A stretch of DNA of 60,302 bases. Origin: Desulfobacterales bacterium GWB2_56_26. GTDB taxonomy: Bacteria; Desulfobacterota; Desulfobulbia; Desulfobulbales; Desulfocapsaceae. A program made the position numbers and the translations under genes. Where the stretch lies: positions 319 through 60,620 of the forward strand of contig MGTI01000020.1 in the NCBI GenBank assembly GCA_001799365.1. The letters are read 5' to 3'. The notes beneath the pieces are model-generated. The model had not been told where the DNA came from. It saw only the letters and a list, made by a program, of their open reading frames with translations, and ran no database searches. Positions 1-8,320 of this stretch are shown piece by piece; position 1 is the first letter of the stretch; each line of letters begins with the position of its first letter.

Positions 1-852
1 ATCGTCCGATGGGGAAAAATTACCCCCGGAAGGCGGCGCAAAACCTAGCCTTGTCCATTCGGCAAGCGTCTTGCCCTCTTCCTTGTACCGTTCCCCTCCG
101 CCCGGCAGAACGACTTCATAGCCCCAGGCAAGTCCTGTCCGCCAGCCGTTTTTGTTCAGCAGATTGGCGGCGGTGGCTAATGCATCGGGGATGGAGGTCC
201 AGATATCACGGCGGCCGTTGCCGTCCATATCGATGCCGTAGGCGAGGTAACTGGTGGGGATGAACTGGGTATGGCCCATGGCCCCCGCCCAGGAGCCGGT
301 CAAGTGGCTGCGGTCGACGTCTCCGGCCTGGAGGATCTTGAGTGCGCCGATCAGCTGGTTGCGGGCAAACTTGCTTCTTTTGGCATCGCCGTAGCCAAGG
401 GTGGCGAGAGCCAGCGGCACATAATACAACCGTTCCGGCTTCTCCAGGATGGCCCCGTAATTCGATTCCATCGACCAGATGGCGAGCAGCACCGCCTGCT
501 CCACCCCGAACCGTTTTTCCACCGACGCAAGGGTCCCTGCGTAGAACCGGGCCATTTTCCCGCCTTTTTCGATAGCGAGCGGATTGACCCGGCTGTCCAG
601 GTAATCCCATATTTCCGTGGTGAACTCAGGTTGAAAGCGGGCTTTCTCCAGGACCTGCGGTTCCGGTTCGGTAACTCCGGCAAAGGCCTCTTCAAGAGTT
701 GCCCGACGGACTCCCTCTTTTTCCGCGTCCCGGGAAAATTCCTGGATCCATCTGATAAAACCGGGATCGCCGGCCAGGGCGCATCCCGGCCCCTTCCACG
801 ACAAAGTGGATACGCCGATGACAACCATAATCGCTAACTTCCGCGCAAACAT
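1..852 (-). CDS. mltB: Lytic murein transglycosylase, MltB/SLT_2 family (C-terminus cut by window edge)
   Basis: This gene cleaves the glycan strand of peptidoglycan with formation of 1,6-anhydro-MurNAc, and probably acts in the periplasm. It starts at the ATG at 852 and runs off the left edge, leaving 284 codons. The N-terminus is a signal peptide: basic start MFARK, hydrophobic core, likely cleavage after CALA near residue 27. The family signature SMESNYG carries the probable catalytic Glu at residue 127. The downstream GSWAGAMGHTQFIPTSY block and a DxDGNG-like stretch (DMDGNGRRDIW) are both characteristic of MltB-type enzymes. No lipobox is obvious, so it may be soluble rather than a lipoprotein. 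The upstream neighbour is divergent (yqaA). The family assignment is secure; the exact paralogue (mltB or another SLT_2 member) is less so. Confidence 0.88.
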   Translation of the reverse strand, partial: MFARKLAIMVVIGVSTLSWKGPGCALAGDPGFIRWIQEFSRDAEKEGVRRATLEEAFAGVTEPEPQVLEKARFQPEFTTEIWDYLDSRVNPLAIEKGGKMARFYAGTLASVEKRFGVEQAVLLAIWSMESNYGAILEKPERLYYVPLALATLGYGDAKRSKFARNQLIGALKILQAGDVDRSHLTGSWAGAMGHTQFIPTSYLAYGIDMDGNGRRDIWTSIPDALATAANLLNKNGWRTGLAWGYEVVLPGGGERYKEEGKTLAEWTRLGFAPPSGGNFSPSDD

Positions 853-1081
853 CGTATTCAAATCTTCAACCTCAATAGGAAAATACACAAATAAACTCCT
901 TTCCCGCCGGAAGACGGGATGGAGCATTTTCATCAACCACTCTTTTAGCAGAAAGCGCCGGTTTTTCCCAGTCAAATGGAGAGCCGAATTTTAGCTGGAA
1001 GGTCTTCACCTGTTCGTTTCCGGCCACCTCTACGCCTTACCGGTGGACAAAGCCCCCCGTATCGAATATCCTCGCTTCTCT

Positions 1082-1540
1082 ATGGAAATCCTGCAGACAC
1101 TCACCGATTCACCCAGCCTCCCGGCTCTCTTTCTTCTCAGCTTCCTGGCCTCGACCATCCTGCCGATAGGCTCCGAGTGGCTGCTGATTGTGATGATCGT
1201 GCAGGGCTTTCCACGTGACCAGCTGGTCCTGACCGCCAGCCTCGGCAACTTCCTGGGGGCCTGCACCACTTATCTTATCGGCATCTGGGGCTCGGACTTT
1301 ATTATCCGCACCATTCTGCGGATCGACGACAGGCAGTTGTCCCGCGCCGGAAAGATATATGAAAAGTACGGGGTGTGGTCGCTGTTTTTCAGCTGGCTGC
1401 CGGCGGTGGGAGACCCACTCTGCCTCCTGGCCGGGATTTTCAGGGTGGGCTTTGTCCGCTTTTCCCTGCTGGTTTTTGTAGGCAAATTTTTGCGATATGC
1501 AACTCTTGCTTTTTTTGTAGCACAGAGCACAGGAGAATGA
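1082..1540 (+). CDS. yqaA: YqaA/DedA-family (SNARE-associated) inner-membrane protein
   Basis: A small polytopic membrane protein of 152 residues from the ATG at 1082; an in-frame start at 1043 would add 13 polar residues and is less likely. Hydrophobic segments lie around residues 12-40, 45-65, 90-110 and 120-145. The family pattern is visible in the FLASTILPIGSEW stretch, in GNFLGACTTYLIG and in the re-entrant-like WLPAVGDPLCLLAG. DedA/VTT-fold proteins are linked to membrane lipid scrambling and proton-dependent envelope maintenance; the precise substrate of the YqaA branch is not established. Only six bases separate it from the cysteine-cluster gene downstream, so the two are probably cotranscribed. 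No strong ribosome binding site is visible for either start. Confidence 0.8.
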   Translation: MEILQTLTDSPSLPALFLLSFLASTILPIGSEWLLIVMIVQGFPRDQLVLTASLGNFLGACTTYLIGIWGSDFIIRTILRIDDRQLSRAGKIYEKYGVWSLFFSWLPAVGDPLCLLAGIFRVGFVRFSLLVFVGKFLRYATLAFFVAQSTGE

Positions 1541-1546
1541 CAACCG

Positions 1547-2266
1547 ATGAAATTACAGGTTTTGCAGACGATATATCGAACCTTCGACAACTGGAGCCAT
1601 GAGTTTTCCACGGTCTGTGGTCCTTCATGCAGTAATTGCTGCACGAATAACGTGACCATGACCGCCCAGGAAGGAGTCGAAATACTTCGCTTCGTGATAC
1701 TTGAAGGGATGACCGGATGGTTCGCCCAGACCCTTACCGGAGCAAGCCTTCACCAGCCGGCCAAAATGACCACCAACGACTTTGCCCTGGCCTGTCTGGA
1801 AGGACGGGAGACCGATCCGGGCGAGTGCCGGACTCCGACCGCCTGCCCCTTCCTCGGCAAAACCGACCGGCTTTGCCGGATCTATCCCGTCCGGCCTTTC
1901 GCCTGCCGGCTCTTTGCCTCTGCGAGAGAATGCGCAGTCACCCAGCCAGCCCTGATGCCCGAATACTATTTTGAGGCGGCGACGGCGATGACTCAGCTTA
2001 TCGAGCATCTCGGCCAGAAGGAATACTGGGGGAACATGCTGGACGTTCTCCCCGCTCTCCTCGACATCGGCGAATTTCGGGATATCGGTCTCCTTCTCCC
2101 GCCAGGCCATGATCTCCAGGCTCGACTGCGGACCTTGACCGCCAAGCCATTGCCGGGATTTCTCATAAGCGTAGAAAACGAGGAGAGGGTATCCGCCTTG
2201 CTCGAAACCATCTTCCAGACCAAGGTCGACGGCAAGACGGTGGAAGACATCTTGAACGGCAGATAA
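1547..2266 (+). CDS. YkgJ-type cysteine-cluster protein (CxxCxxCC)
   Basis: A 239-residue cytoplasmic protein with the cysteine-cluster signature CGPSCSNCC at about residues 24-32, followed by further cysteines (CRTPTACPFLG, CRIYPVRPFACRLF). The spacing matches the YkgJ/Fe-S-oxidoreductase-like cysteine-cluster family (zinc or iron-sulfur binding proposed), whose reaction is unknown. The arrangement CPFL...CRIYPxRPxxCR is the usual second half of the family. It lies directly after yqaA and ahead of pyrG with a 261-base gap. A second protein of this family lies at 9965-10570. The family call is confident; the function is not assigned. Confidence 0.75.
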   Translation: MKLQVLQTIYRTFDNWSHEFSTVCGPSCSNCCTNNVTMTAQEGVEILRFVILEGMTGWFAQTLTGASLHQPAKMTTNDFALACLEGRETDPGECRTPTACPFLGKTDRLCRIYPVRPFACRLFASARECAVTQPALMPEYYFEAATAMTQLIEHLGQKEYWGNMLDVLPALLDIGEFRDIGLLLPPGHDLQARLRTLTAKPLPGFLISVENEERVSALLETIFQTKVDGKTVEDILNGR

Positions 2267-2306
2267 AGCGCTTACAGCTCTCTCCTGAAAAAACCGACAC
2301 TCCCCT

Positions 2307-2366
2307 CCCCCCGTGTGGGGGATAAGTACCTTTGCCGTAAGTTCCTCGACCGGAAAGTCCACGGCA
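2307..2366 (+). repeat. Diverged copy of a dispersed hairpin repeat (head motif plus hairpin)
   Basis: The head here is a small CCCCC-gtgt-GGGGG hairpin followed by GATAAGTACCTT. The same head occurs at 29522-29591 (opposite strand) and 39398-39469. Downstream of the head the sequence differs from the other two copies but is again a hairpin: TGCCGT pairs with ACGGCA, enclosing TTCC/GGAA. It lies 160 bases upstream of the pyrG start. Shared head and shared architecture are seen directly; common ancestry of this copy is an inference. Confidence 0.55.
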
Positions 2367-2527
2367 GCCGACCAGAGGCACTTTCTCCAGCCGATCCAGG
2401 GATTTTTGCCGACCAGAAAATACTACAACAATTTGATATCACAAACCTTCTTTCGTGCTCCCGGATTTTCGCCGAGCCCGGTACTTTTCTGTTTAAAAAA
2501 GCGGGCTCCGCTGCTATAGTGCCAACC

Positions 2528-4186
2528 ATGAAAAAGCCAAACAATACCAAACGGACCAAGTTCATTTTCGTTACCGGCGGCGTCCTCTCATCCCTGGGCA
2601 AGGGGCTTGCTTCGGCGGCCATCGGCGCCCTCCTGGAGAGCAGAGGCCTGACGGTAACCTTCCAGAAACTCGACCCTTACATCAACGTCGATCCCGGCAC
2701 CATGAACCCCTTCCAGCACGGTGAAGTGTACGTCACCGACGATGGGGCCGAGACCGACCTTGATATGGGCCACTACGAGCGGTACACCAGCGCCGTCATG
2801 GCCCAGAAAAACAATTATACCTCCGGCCGCATTTACTATTCGGTCATCACCAAGGAACGGCGCGGCGAATATCTCGGCGGCACGGTGCAGGTAATCCCCC
2901 ACATCACCGACGAGATCAAGGCTGCCATCCTCCAGCTCGACGGCTCTGCCGACGTGGCGATCATCGAAATCGGCGGCACCGTCGGCGACATCGAGGGCTT
3001 GCCGTTCATCGAGGCGATCCGCCAGCTGCGCAGCGATCTCGGCCGGGAATACACCCTCTTTATTCATCTTACCCTGGTGCCGTACATCAAGACCGCAGGC
3101 GAGGTGAAGACCAAACCGACCCAGCACTCCGTGCGGGAACTGCGGGCGGACGGCATCCAGCCGGACATCCTTGTCTGCCGGACCGAGGTCCCGCTGGACA
3201 GCAGCCTGAAAGCCAAGATCGGCCTCTTCTGCAACGTTCCCCAGGATGCGGTCATCACCGCCATCGATGTCGAGACCATCTACGAACTGCCCCTCCACCT
3301 GTACAATGAGGGACTGGACGCCAAGATCCTCGAACTGCTGAACATCTGGACCGGCGCGCCGAACATCAAGCCGTGGGAGGACCTGGTTCACGTCATCCGC
3401 AATCCGAAGAACGAGGTGACCATCGCCATCACCGGCAAATACGTCGACCTGACCGAATCCTATAAAAGTCTCCATGAGGCGCTGATCCATGGTGGCATCG
3501 CCAATGGCACCAAGGTCAAACTCGAATACATCAGTGCCGAAGACCTGGAATCGAAGAATGTCGCAAGCCTTTTGGAAGGTTGCGCCGGTATCCTGGTGCC
3601 CGGCGGTTTCGGCAAACGGGGCGTCGAAGGCAAGATCAAGGCCATCAATTACGCCCGGAAAAACAAGATCCCGTTCTTCGGCATCTGCCTCGGCATGCAG
3701 CTGGCGGTCGTCGAGTTTGCCCGGGATGTGCTCGAACTGCCCAAAGCCAATTCAACCGAACTGGATTTTACCACCCCCGATCCGGTGATCTACCTGATCA
3801 AGGAATGGTTCGATTACCGCAACAATCAGGTGCAGGTGCGCGACGAGACCTCCGACCTGGGCGGAACCCTGCGGCTCGGGGCCTATCCCTGCGTACTGAA
3901 AGAGCAGACCAACGCCTACCAGGCCTATGGGGTAAAAGAGATTTCCGAACGCCACCGGCATCGGTACGAGTTCAACAACGACTATCGCCAGCAGCTGGAG
4001 ATGGCCGGCCTACTCATCTCAGGCACCTCGCCCGACAACAACCTGGTCGAGATTGTCGAGCTGAAAGACCACCCTTGGTTCCTCGGCTGCCAGTTCCACC
4101 CCGAGTTCAAATCGAAGCCGATGAAACCCCATCCGCTGTTCCGGGACTTCATCAGCGCGGCGCTTGCCCACAAGCAACAAGGCTAG
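2528..4186 (+). CDS. pyrG: CTP synthase
   Basis: CTP synthase makes CTP from UTP, ATP and glutamine, the last step of de novo pyrimidine synthesis, in the cytoplasm. The ATG at 2528 gives 552 residues, the normal family length; the frame is open further upstream but that extension looks non-coding. The N-terminal synthetase domain opens with [13 protein letters not shown] and the dethiobiotin-synthetase-like P-loop, and continues with [21 protein letters not shown]. The C-terminal glutamine amidotransferase domain has the nucleophile elbow GICLGMQ and the HPEF triad histidine/glutamate. It is followed after eight bases by kdsA. Supplying CTP next to Kdo genes fits the CMP-Kdo requirement of LPS synthesis and is a common arrangement in Gram-negatives. 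Confidence 0.97.
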   Translation: MKKPNNTKRTKFIFVTGGVLSSLGKGLASAAIGALLESRGLTVTFQKLDPYINVDPGTMNPFQHGEVYVTDDGAETDLDMGHYERYTSAVMAQKNNYTSGRIYYSVITKERRGEYLGGTVQVIPHITDEIKAAILQLDGSADVAIIEIGGTVGDIEGLPFIEAIRQLRSDLGREYTLFIHLTLVPYIKTAGEVKTKPTQHSVRELRADGIQPDILVCRTEVPLDSSLKAKIGLFCNVPQDAVITAIDVETIYELPLHLYNEGLDAKILELLNIWTGAPNIKPWEDLVHVIRNPKNEVTIAITGKYVDLTESYKSLHEALIHGGIANGTKVKLEYISAEDLESKNVASLLEGCAGILVPGGFGKRGVEGKIKAINYARKNKIPFFGICLGMQLAVVEFARDVLELPKANSTELDFTTPDPVIYLIKEWFDYRNNQVQVRDETSDLGGTLRLGAYPCVLKEQTNAYQAYGVKEISERHRHRYEFNNDYRQQLEMAGLLISGTSPDNNLVEIVELKDHPWFLGCQFHPEFKSKPMKPHPLFRDFISAALAHKQQG

Positions 4187-4193
4187 GCCCGCC

Positions 4194-5036
4194 ATGGTGG
4201 AAGTTGCCGTTGCCATCGACACCCCATCCGGTCCGCCGCTGGTCGTCGGCACGGGTCAGTCGCTCCTCTTAATCGGTGGACCCTGTGCCCTCGAATCGGA
4301 GGAACTGGCCCGGCGGGTAGCCGGAACCATGCAGGAAATTTGTGCCCGGCTGGGCATCAGTTATGTCTTCAAGGCCTCCTTCGACAAGGCCAACCGCACC
4401 TCGCTCGACTCCTATCGCGGGCCCGGCCTGCAGGAGGGTCTTGCCACCCTGGCTAAAATCCGCCGGGAACTGCAGGTGCCGGTGGTCTCCGATATCCACG
4501 ACGTTTCCCAGGTCGATGCTGCCGCACAAGTTCTCGACATTATTCAGATTCCGGCGTTTCTCTGTCGGCAAACCGATCTGCTTGCCGCCGCCGCCCGGAC
4601 CGGCAAGCCGGTGAATGTCAAAAAAGGCCAGTTTGTTTCCCCCTGGGACATGCAGAATGCGGTCGGCAAAATCAGAGGAGTCGGCGGCACCAAAATAATG
4701 CTGGTCGAGCGTGGCGCCTCTTTCGGCTACAACAATCTGGTGGTGGACATGCGGTCCCTTCCGGTCATGCGGTCGTTCGGTTGTCCGGTGATCTTCGATG
4801 CCACCCACTCGGTCCAGTTGCCGGGCGGCGCGGGTGGGTCGTCCGGAGGTCAGCGGGAATTCATCGCGCCTCTCTCCCGGGCGGCGATGGCGGTCGGCAT
4901 CGACGGCATCTTCATGGAAATCCATCCCGAGCCGGCGAAGGCCCTCTGCGACGGACCGAATTCTCTGCCGCTCGACCGGATGGAAGAGCTGCTGCTGCAA
5001 CTCTTACGGGTTCGGGAAGCAGCCGGCCAACCATGA
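4194..5036 (+). CDS. kdsA: 3-deoxy-8-phosphooctulonate (Kdo-8-P) synthase, metal-dependent type
   Basis: Condenses phosphoenolpyruvate with arabinose-5-phosphate to Kdo-8-phosphate, the committed step of LPS inner-core synthesis. The ATG at 4194 gives 280 residues; an upstream in-frame ATG at 4164 would overlap pyrG and add ten non-family residues. Key blocks are GGPCALES near the N-terminus, KASFDKANRTS, GLATLAKI, VSDIHD, QIPAFLCRQTDLL, NVKKGQF and DATHSVQ. The Cys of GGPC corresponds to the metal-ligand Cys of metal-dependent KdsA enzymes, where metal-independent enzymes such as that of E. coli carry Asn. Its stop overlaps the kdsC start (ATGA). Confidence 0.95.
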   Translation: MVEVAVAIDTPSGPPLVVGTGQSLLLIGGPCALESEELARRVAGTMQEICARLGISYVFKASFDKANRTSLDSYRGPGLQEGLATLAKIRRELQVPVVSDIHDVSQVDAAAQVLDIIQIPAFLCRQTDLLAAAARTGKPVNVKKGQFVSPWDMQNAVGKIRGVGGTKIMLVERGASFGYNNLVVDMRSLPVMRSFGCPVIFDATHSVQLPGGAGGSSGGQREFIAPLSRAAMAVGIDGIFMEIHPEPAKALCDGPNSLPLDRMEELLLQLLRVREAAGQP

Positions 5037-5671
5037 CAAATCATTGTTCATCCACTCCTCCCGGCTACCCGTCCGACTGCGAGGTGATGGAAGGTTACCG
5101 AACCATGGCCCGCGAGCGGGAGGCCCGGCCCATCGATCAGAACCGGCAACGTGTCTTTGCCAGGGCGAAAGAAATCCGCCTCCTTCTTCTCGACGTCGAC
5201 GGCGTGCTCACCAACGGCGCCCTCCACTACAGCGGCAGCGCTGAGGAAAGCAAGTCGTTCCATACCCAGGACGGCTTTGGAATCCGACTGCTGCAAGAGG
5301 CCGGCATCGATACGGGCGTCATCACCGCCAGGAAATCCGAGGTAGTCGCCCGGCGGGCCGGCGAACTGAAGATGCGCTACATCTATCAGGGAACGAGAAA
5401 TAAGAACGAGGCATTGAAAGAGATCCTCCAGGTTTCGGGCTATCGTCCTTTTCAGGTTGCCTATATGGGAGACGATTGGCTTGACCTGGTATTGCTCCAG
5501 CAGGTGGGTCTGGCCATCGCCCCGGCCAACGCGGTCCGGGAAGTGAAAGAGATCGCCCATTTCGTCACCGAACGGGAAGGCGGTGCGGGTGCCGTGCGCG
5601 ACGCCTGCGACCTGATCCTGGAAGCGAAAAACCTGGTGGCGGAAATGCTCCAGAAATATCTGAATCGATGA
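5033..5671 (+). CDS. kdsC: 3-deoxy-D-manno-octulosonate-8-phosphate phosphatase (HAD family)
   Basis: Hydrolyses Kdo-8-phosphate to Kdo, the step after KdsA. The ATG at 5033 overlaps the kdsA stop codon in an ATGA junction and gives 212 residues. The core begins around residue 44 with the HAD motif I LLLLDVDGVLTNG (nucleophile Asp and second Asp). Next come the SFHTQDGFGIRLL cap region, GVITARKSEVVARRAGEL (motif II, Thr) and YMGDDWLDL (motif IV aspartates). The N-terminal 40 residues extend beyond the usual family start, so translation might begin later, at one of the internal ATGs (for example MEGYR or MARER). Its stop overlaps lptC by four bases, giving a tight kdsA-kdsC-lptC unit. Confidence 0.93.
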   Translation: MTNHCSSTPPGYPSDCEVMEGYRTMAREREARPIDQNRQRVFARAKEIRLLLLDVDGVLTNGALHYSGSAEESKSFHTQDGFGIRLLQEAGIDTGVITARKSEVVARRAGELKMRYIYQGTRNKNEALKEILQVSGYRPFQVAYMGDDWLDLVLLQQVGLAIAPANAVREVKEIAHFVTEREGGAGAVRDACDLILEAKNLVAEMLQKYLNR

Positions 5672-6249
5672 GATTTCACCGCAACACCATCTGGCTGGTC
5701 CCGCTGCTCTTCATCCTCACCTTCCCGCTGTGGAGCCCGCCGATCGGCCGCTTTCTTACGCCGCGCGGCGGCTTTGATCCAGACCTGAACAAGAAGCCTC
5801 CCGATACCCATAACTTCGCTATGAAGACGGTAAAAATCCTGCAAAACCAGGACGGCAGAAGAACCGCCTTGATCCGGGCGGAACAGGCGTACACCGCCGT
5901 CGACGACAACGAAATCCTGATCCTGGAACAGGTCGATGCCGACCTGTTTGACGAGAACGACAACATCACCCGCATCCTGGCCAGGGAAGGCAAGTACGGC
6001 ATGACCAGCAAAATCCTTACCCTCACCGGTGAGGTGGTGGTCAACAAAAAGATAGACAATCAGTTCCTCTACACCGATCTGCTCCATTACCACAGCGAAC
6101 AGCGCACCATCAACTGCCCGGGCAAGACCCGCCTGAAAAACGAGGATGCGGAGATCGACGGAGGCAGTTTCGATTATGACATCAAGACCGAACAGTATGT
6201 CATAGGCAAGAGGGTGAAATGTTTTATCAAAGGGTTCTCCGAACCCTGA
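5668..6249 (+). CDS. lptC: LPS export protein LptC (inner-membrane anchored periplasmic component)
   Basis: LptC hands lipopolysaccharide from the LptBFG transporter to LptA in the periplasmic bridge. The protein has 193 residues, with one N-terminal membrane segment (residues about 7-25). A beta-rich LptC/OstA-like domain follows, with a series of short strands and the conserved pattern ILAREGKYGMTSKILTLTGEVVV. It begins in an ATGA overlap with kdsC, which matches the common kdsC-lptC order in Proteobacteria and Desulfobacterota. The usual next genes (lptA, lptB) are not here: the next gene is convergent trmO, so they must lie elsewhere. Sequence similarity in this family is low, and context carries part of the call. 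Confidence 0.85.
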   Translation: MRFHRNTIWLVPLLFILTFPLWSPPIGRFLTPRGGFDPDLNKKPPDTHNFAMKTVKILQNQDGRRTALIRAEQAYTAVDDNEILILEQVDADLFDENDNITRILAREGKYGMTSKILTLTGEVVVNKKIDNQFLYTDLLHYHSEQRTINCPGKTRLKNEDAEIDGGSFDYDIKTEQYVIGKRVKCFIKGFSEP

Positions 6250-6280
6250 TTGTTATCCTTTTTCCTCAATCTTCTGATCG

Positions 6281-7045
6281 CTACGAAACGAGATTCCCGT
6301 CAGCGATCTGCCGGCACTCCTCAACCCGAAAACAATCCGGTTCAACCGACCAGCGGATATTGACGTCCCACAACAGCATGCCGAACCGGTTTTTACTCCC
6401 TTTCTGACTAGCCGGACGCGGATCGTGCTGGATCATCTCCTCGATAAGCAGGAGAATATCCCGGCCGGTTTCCTCCCGATATCGGCTGCAGAACTCGGCA
6501 GGCCCGGCATCGAAAACCACCGGCAGCTCCGCCTGGCGGCCGTGGGCGTAACCGCCTGAGGCTTCGGCGATGCAGTCGCTGTAAGGAATATAGGGTTTGA
6601 TGTCGATGACCGGCGTCCCATCGAGGAGATCGATTCCGGACAGTTCCAGCCAGGTCTTCCCCTCACGATGCACCACCGCATCGAGCCGCACCACCGACAA
6701 CCCCAGGTGGTTGGGGCGATGGGGACTGCGGCTGGCGAAGACTCCGACCCGCTTCCGTCCTCCCAGCCAGGGCGGCCGAACCGTCGGCTTCCATCCTTCG
6801 ACAACGGTCTCGTGGAAGACGAAATGGATCCAGATATGGGAAAACTGCGTAAGCCCCCGGACCATCTCCTCCCGGTTGAAGGGCGGCAAGAGTTCGAGCC
6901 TGGCCGTCGCTGCCCGAACCATTCCCGGTTGTCTCGGGATACCGAATTTCTCAGTAAAGCATGAGCGGATCACCCCGATCACACGTACGCCGAACTCGCT
7001 CTGCCTCAGCTGCCCTTCTTCCATTCTTTGTTGCCGATCACCCAC
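6281..7045 (-). CDS. trmO: tRNA (N6-threonylcarbamoyladenosine-37)-methyltransferase TrmO (TsaA family)
   Basis: TrmO methylates N6 of t6A37 in ANN-decoding tRNAs using S-adenosylmethionine. The 254-residue protein carries the TsaA-like/YaeB beta-barrel signature. After a short leader come VIGVIRSCFTEKFGIPRQPG, the FSHIWIHFVFHET block, VRPPWLGGRKRVGVFASRSPHRPN and the LELSGIDLLDGTPVIDIKPY block. These align well with the E. coli protein as I recall it. The first eight or so residues before the internal MEEG may not be translated. It is convergent with lptC and divergent from the YchF-like gene. Confidence 0.92.
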   Translation of the reverse strand: MGDRQQRMEEGQLRQSEFGVRVIGVIRSCFTEKFGIPRQPGMVRAATARLELLPPFNREEMVRGLTQFSHIWIHFVFHETVVEGWKPTVRPPWLGGRKRVGVFASRSPHRPNHLGLSVVRLDAVVHREGKTWLELSGIDLLDGTPVIDIKPYIPYSDCIAEASGGYAHGRQAELPVVFDAGPAEFCSRYREETGRDILLLIEEMIQHDPRPASQKGSKNRFGMLLWDVNIRWSVEPDCFRVEECRQIADGNLVS

Positions 7046-7211
7046 AATGTACCCCTCCTATTCTTGCCCGGTATCTGGTATTAACTTGCTTGAAAGCTTA
7101 TTCCTGTGGTATCAGTCAGGCAAACATAAATTGACCGTCACCGCAGCTGGAATCTCTCTTTCGCACTGATTTCCGCTTTGGCGATTTTACTTCCGATAAG
7201 GGAGAGCGACG

Positions 7212-8282
7212 ATGAAAGTTGGTATTATAGGCCTGCCCCAGACGGGCAAGAAGACCCTTTTCCAGGTGTTGACCGGCAGCGAACTGCGCGAGCAGGCGGG
7301 ACCCGCAAAGCCCATACCCGGCACCGCCGAAATCCGCGATCCACGTTTTGACAAGCTGGTTGCCATGTATGCGCCGAACAAAGCGGTACGCGCCCGCCTG
7401 GAACTAGTGCTGCTGCCGAAAATGGAGCAGGAAAGCATCGCCAAGGGCGATATTTTCAAGGACATTGCCGACGTGGACGCCCTCTGCCATGTCATTCGGG
7501 CCTTTGAGGATGATGCCATCTATCACGCCGCAGGCTCCGTTGACCCGATCAGGGATGCGGAAATGGTGAATGGCGAATTGATCATGCACGACCAGATTTT
7601 TGTCGAAAAACGCATCGAACGGCTCGAAGCAACGCTCAAAAAGATCAAAGACGAGAAAAACGTCAAGGAGATCGAGTTGATGCGGAAGATGCAGGCCCAT
7701 CTGGAGGAGGAAAAGCCCCTCCGCCTGCTCGAACTGAGCGACGAGGAGGAACCCCTCATCCGCAGCTATCCCTTCATCACCAGAAAGCAGCTCATTTTAG
7801 CCTTCAATGTTGCCGAAGATCAACTGGGCGATGCCACGCTGCTTGAGCGGGTGGCCGAACAGTGCCGCCGGGACAAGATGGAGGCAATGCTCGTGTCCGC
7901 CCAGGTGGAATCGGAGATCGTCCTGCTCGACTCCGAGACGGAAAAAGCGGAGTTCCTCCGTGACCTGGGTATCGACGAGCCGGCCCTGGGCGTCATGACC
8001 AGGCTCTGCCTTCAGGCCCTCGGCCTCATCTCCTTTTTTACCGTTGGCAAGGACGAGGTCAGGCAATGGCTGGTCCGCCGCCATGCACCCGCTCCCGTTG
8101 CCGCAGGGGTCATCCACTCCGACCTGCAGCGCGGCTTCATTCGGGCGGAGGTAATGAAGTATGAGGACCTGGTGGAATACGGCAGCGAGGCCGAGCTGAA
8201 AAAAGTCGGTAAGATGTACCTGCAGGGCAAGGACTACATCGTCGCCGACGGCGATATCCTCAATATCCGCTTCAAGGTCTGA
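7212..8282 (+). CDS. Divergent YchF-like (Obg-HflX superfamily) GTPase/ATPase
   Basis: A 356-residue relative of YchF, preceded by AAGGGAGAGCGACG as ribosome binding site. Visible features are the P-loop GLPQTGKKT at residues 7-15, a DPRFDKL segment, VIRAFEDDAIYHAAGSVDP and the coiled-coil arm (about residues 125-170). The NxxE-type G4 motif lies in LAFNVAEDQ, and the C-terminal TGS-like/DUF933 domain in ISFFTVGKDEVRQW...GFIRAEVMKYEDL...VADGDILNIRFKV. Compared with canonical YchF (GLPNVGKST and a DIAGL G3 motif), the P-loop Ser/Thr context is altered and the G3 segment reads LELVLLPKMEQES with no DxxG. It may therefore be a second, specialised YchF paralogue rather than the housekeeping protein. 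Confidence 0.8.
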   Translation: MKVGIIGLPQTGKKTLFQVLTGSELREQAGPAKPIPGTAEIRDPRFDKLVAMYAPNKAVRARLELVLLPKMEQESIAKGDIFKDIADVDALCHVIRAFEDDAIYHAAGSVDPIRDAEMVNGELIMHDQIFVEKRIERLEATLKKIKDEKNVKEIELMRKMQAHLEEEKPLRLLELSDEEEPLIRSYPFITRKQLILAFNVAEDQLGDATLLERVAEQCRRDKMEAMLVSAQVESEIVLLDSETEKAEFLRDLGIDEPALGVMTRLCLQALGLISFFTVGKDEVRQWLVRRHAPAPVAAGVIHSDLQRGFIRAEVMKYEDLVEYGSEAELKKVGKMYLQGKDYIVADGDILNIRFKV

Positions 8283-8320
8283 GCCCTCAGGTTTGGCCGT
8301 TGCCGCTGTTGCCGCGGCGA

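Noticed and set aside
976-1040. tRNA-like end (TTCGTTTCCGG followed by CCACCTCT) upstream of yqaA
   Set aside because: The putative T stem does not pair and no matching acceptor or anticodon arm lies upstream.
2588-3490. Long open frame (300 codons) antisense to pyrG
   Set aside because: It mirrors a GC-rich conserved gene and has no family resemblance; pyrG explains the sequence completely.
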